Below are positions 12,826 through 13,232 of a stretch of DNA of 13,232 bases, piece after piece. The notes beneath the pieces are model-generated. The model did not search any database. It saw nothing but the letters and a program-made list of their open reading frames with translations, and was not told the origin of the DNA. Each line of letters begins with the position of its first letter. Positions within the stretch are counted from its first letter, which is position 1. The translations under genes and the position numbers were made by a program. Source of the DNA: JBBDRV01 sp040905285 (GTDB lineage: Bacteria; Bacteroidota; Rhodothermia; Balneolales; Balneolaceae); assembly GCA_040905285.1 (NCBI GenBank), contig JBBDRV010000005.1:1-13232 (forward strand), given 5' to 3'.

Positions 12826-13232
12826 TCAGGCAGAACTGCGTCTTATGTAATAGTGATAGAACCGGGCATATTTGTCATGATGCAACCCGTATGGATCTGC
12901 AGCGGGATTATTATCAGTGTGACGTCTGTAAACTGGTATTTGTCCCTCCCGGTCAGCGGCTGGCTCCTGAAACGGAACTGAAGCGATATCAGCTGCATGA
13001 AAACGATCCGGACGATCCGCGATACAGAAAGTTTCTAAGCCGGTTGTTTATCCCGATGAATGAACGGATAAAACCGGCTTCCAAAGGGCTTGATTTTGGG
13101 TCCGGACCCGGACCCACTCTAAGCGTCATGTTTGAAGAAGCAGGCCATGCCGTCCGTCTGTTCGATATTTTTTTTGAAAATGATCCCTCCGTGTTTGAAG
13201 AGGAATACGATTTTATTACCTCTTCGGAAACC
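12822..13232 (+). CDS. Class I SAM-dependent methyltransferase with Cys4 zinc finger (partial, runs off the window)
   Basis: The reading frame begins at GTG (12822), sharing GTGA with the rmuC stop, and stays open for 137 residues to the window edge; the C-terminus is missing. The N-terminus is a likely zinc ribbon: CVLC (Cys6, Cys9) and CDVC (Cys33, Cys36), with LVFVPP after it. Then comes an AdoMet-binding motif I, GLDFGSGPGP (89-98), with the acidic end of strand 2 at Asp115 (RLFDI). The pattern CxxC-CxxC-LVFVPP-...-LDFGSGPGP is familiar from a group of uncharacterised bacterial methyltransferases; the substrate is unknown. The 4-bp overlap suggests translational coupling to rmuC. Continuation past 13232 is needed to confirm the remaining methyltransferase motifs. 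Confidence 0.85.
   Translation, partial: MIRQNCVLCNSDRTGHICHDATRMDLQRDYYQCDVCKLVFVPPGQRLAPETELKRYQLHENDPDDPRYRKFLSRLFIPMNERIKPASKGLDFGSGPGPTLSVMFEEAGHAVRLFDIFFENDPSVFEEEYDFITSSET

Overview
This window looks like a chromosomal segment from a member of the Bacteroidota/Balneolota/Rhodothermota group. That is inferred from four things: a TonB-dependent receptor with an N-terminal carboxypeptidase-regulatory-like domain, non-ATG (TTG) starts with poor Shine-Dalgarno sequences, two orphan sensor kinases, and moderate GC with AT-rich intergenic islands. No phylogenetic marker gene is present, so the assignment is tentative. I see no rRNA, tRNA, CRISPR array, transposase or phage gene.

Layout, left half. 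An arsenosugar-biosynthesis radical SAM enzyme (arsS, 109-1158, +) is followed by a TauE/SafE-type membrane permease that starts at TTG (1310-2041, +). An AT-rich spacer then leads to a soluble PAS histidine kinase (2243-3310, +). This kinase converges, with only 26 bp between the genes, on a GAF/HisKA_2-type histidine kinase (3337-4500, -). Neither kinase has a response regulator in view. Next is a small signal-peptide-bearing outer-membrane beta-barrel (4714-5238, -).

Middle. The 420-bp gap 5239-5658 is rich in perfect hairpins and holds a strong plus-strand intrinsic terminator that no plus-strand gene explains, so it may encode a small RNA. A TonB-dependent receptor of ZnuD-like architecture follows (5659-7923, -, TTG start). 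The 639-bp divergent region 7924-8562 has no convincing gene but carries several short tandem direct repeats (16- and 20-bp periods) and inverted repeats.

Right half, all plus strand. A membrane-anchored glycerophosphodiester phosphodiesterase (8563-10437), a creatininase-family metallohydrolase (10544-11305), RmuC (11485-12825), and a Cys4/class I SAM methyltransferase whose GTG start overlaps the rmuC stop by 4 bp and which runs off the window (12822-13232).

The genes are mostly separate transcription units: arsenic metabolism, anion export, signalling, outer-membrane uptake, phospholipid-headgroup turnover and DNA maintenance. Only rmuC and the methyltransferase look translationally coupled. 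I found no convincing new multi-gene system. The least explained signals are the orphan terminator with its structured upstream region, the recurring 16-bp tandem repeats, and a GATTACAGG 9-mer found upstream of three genes.
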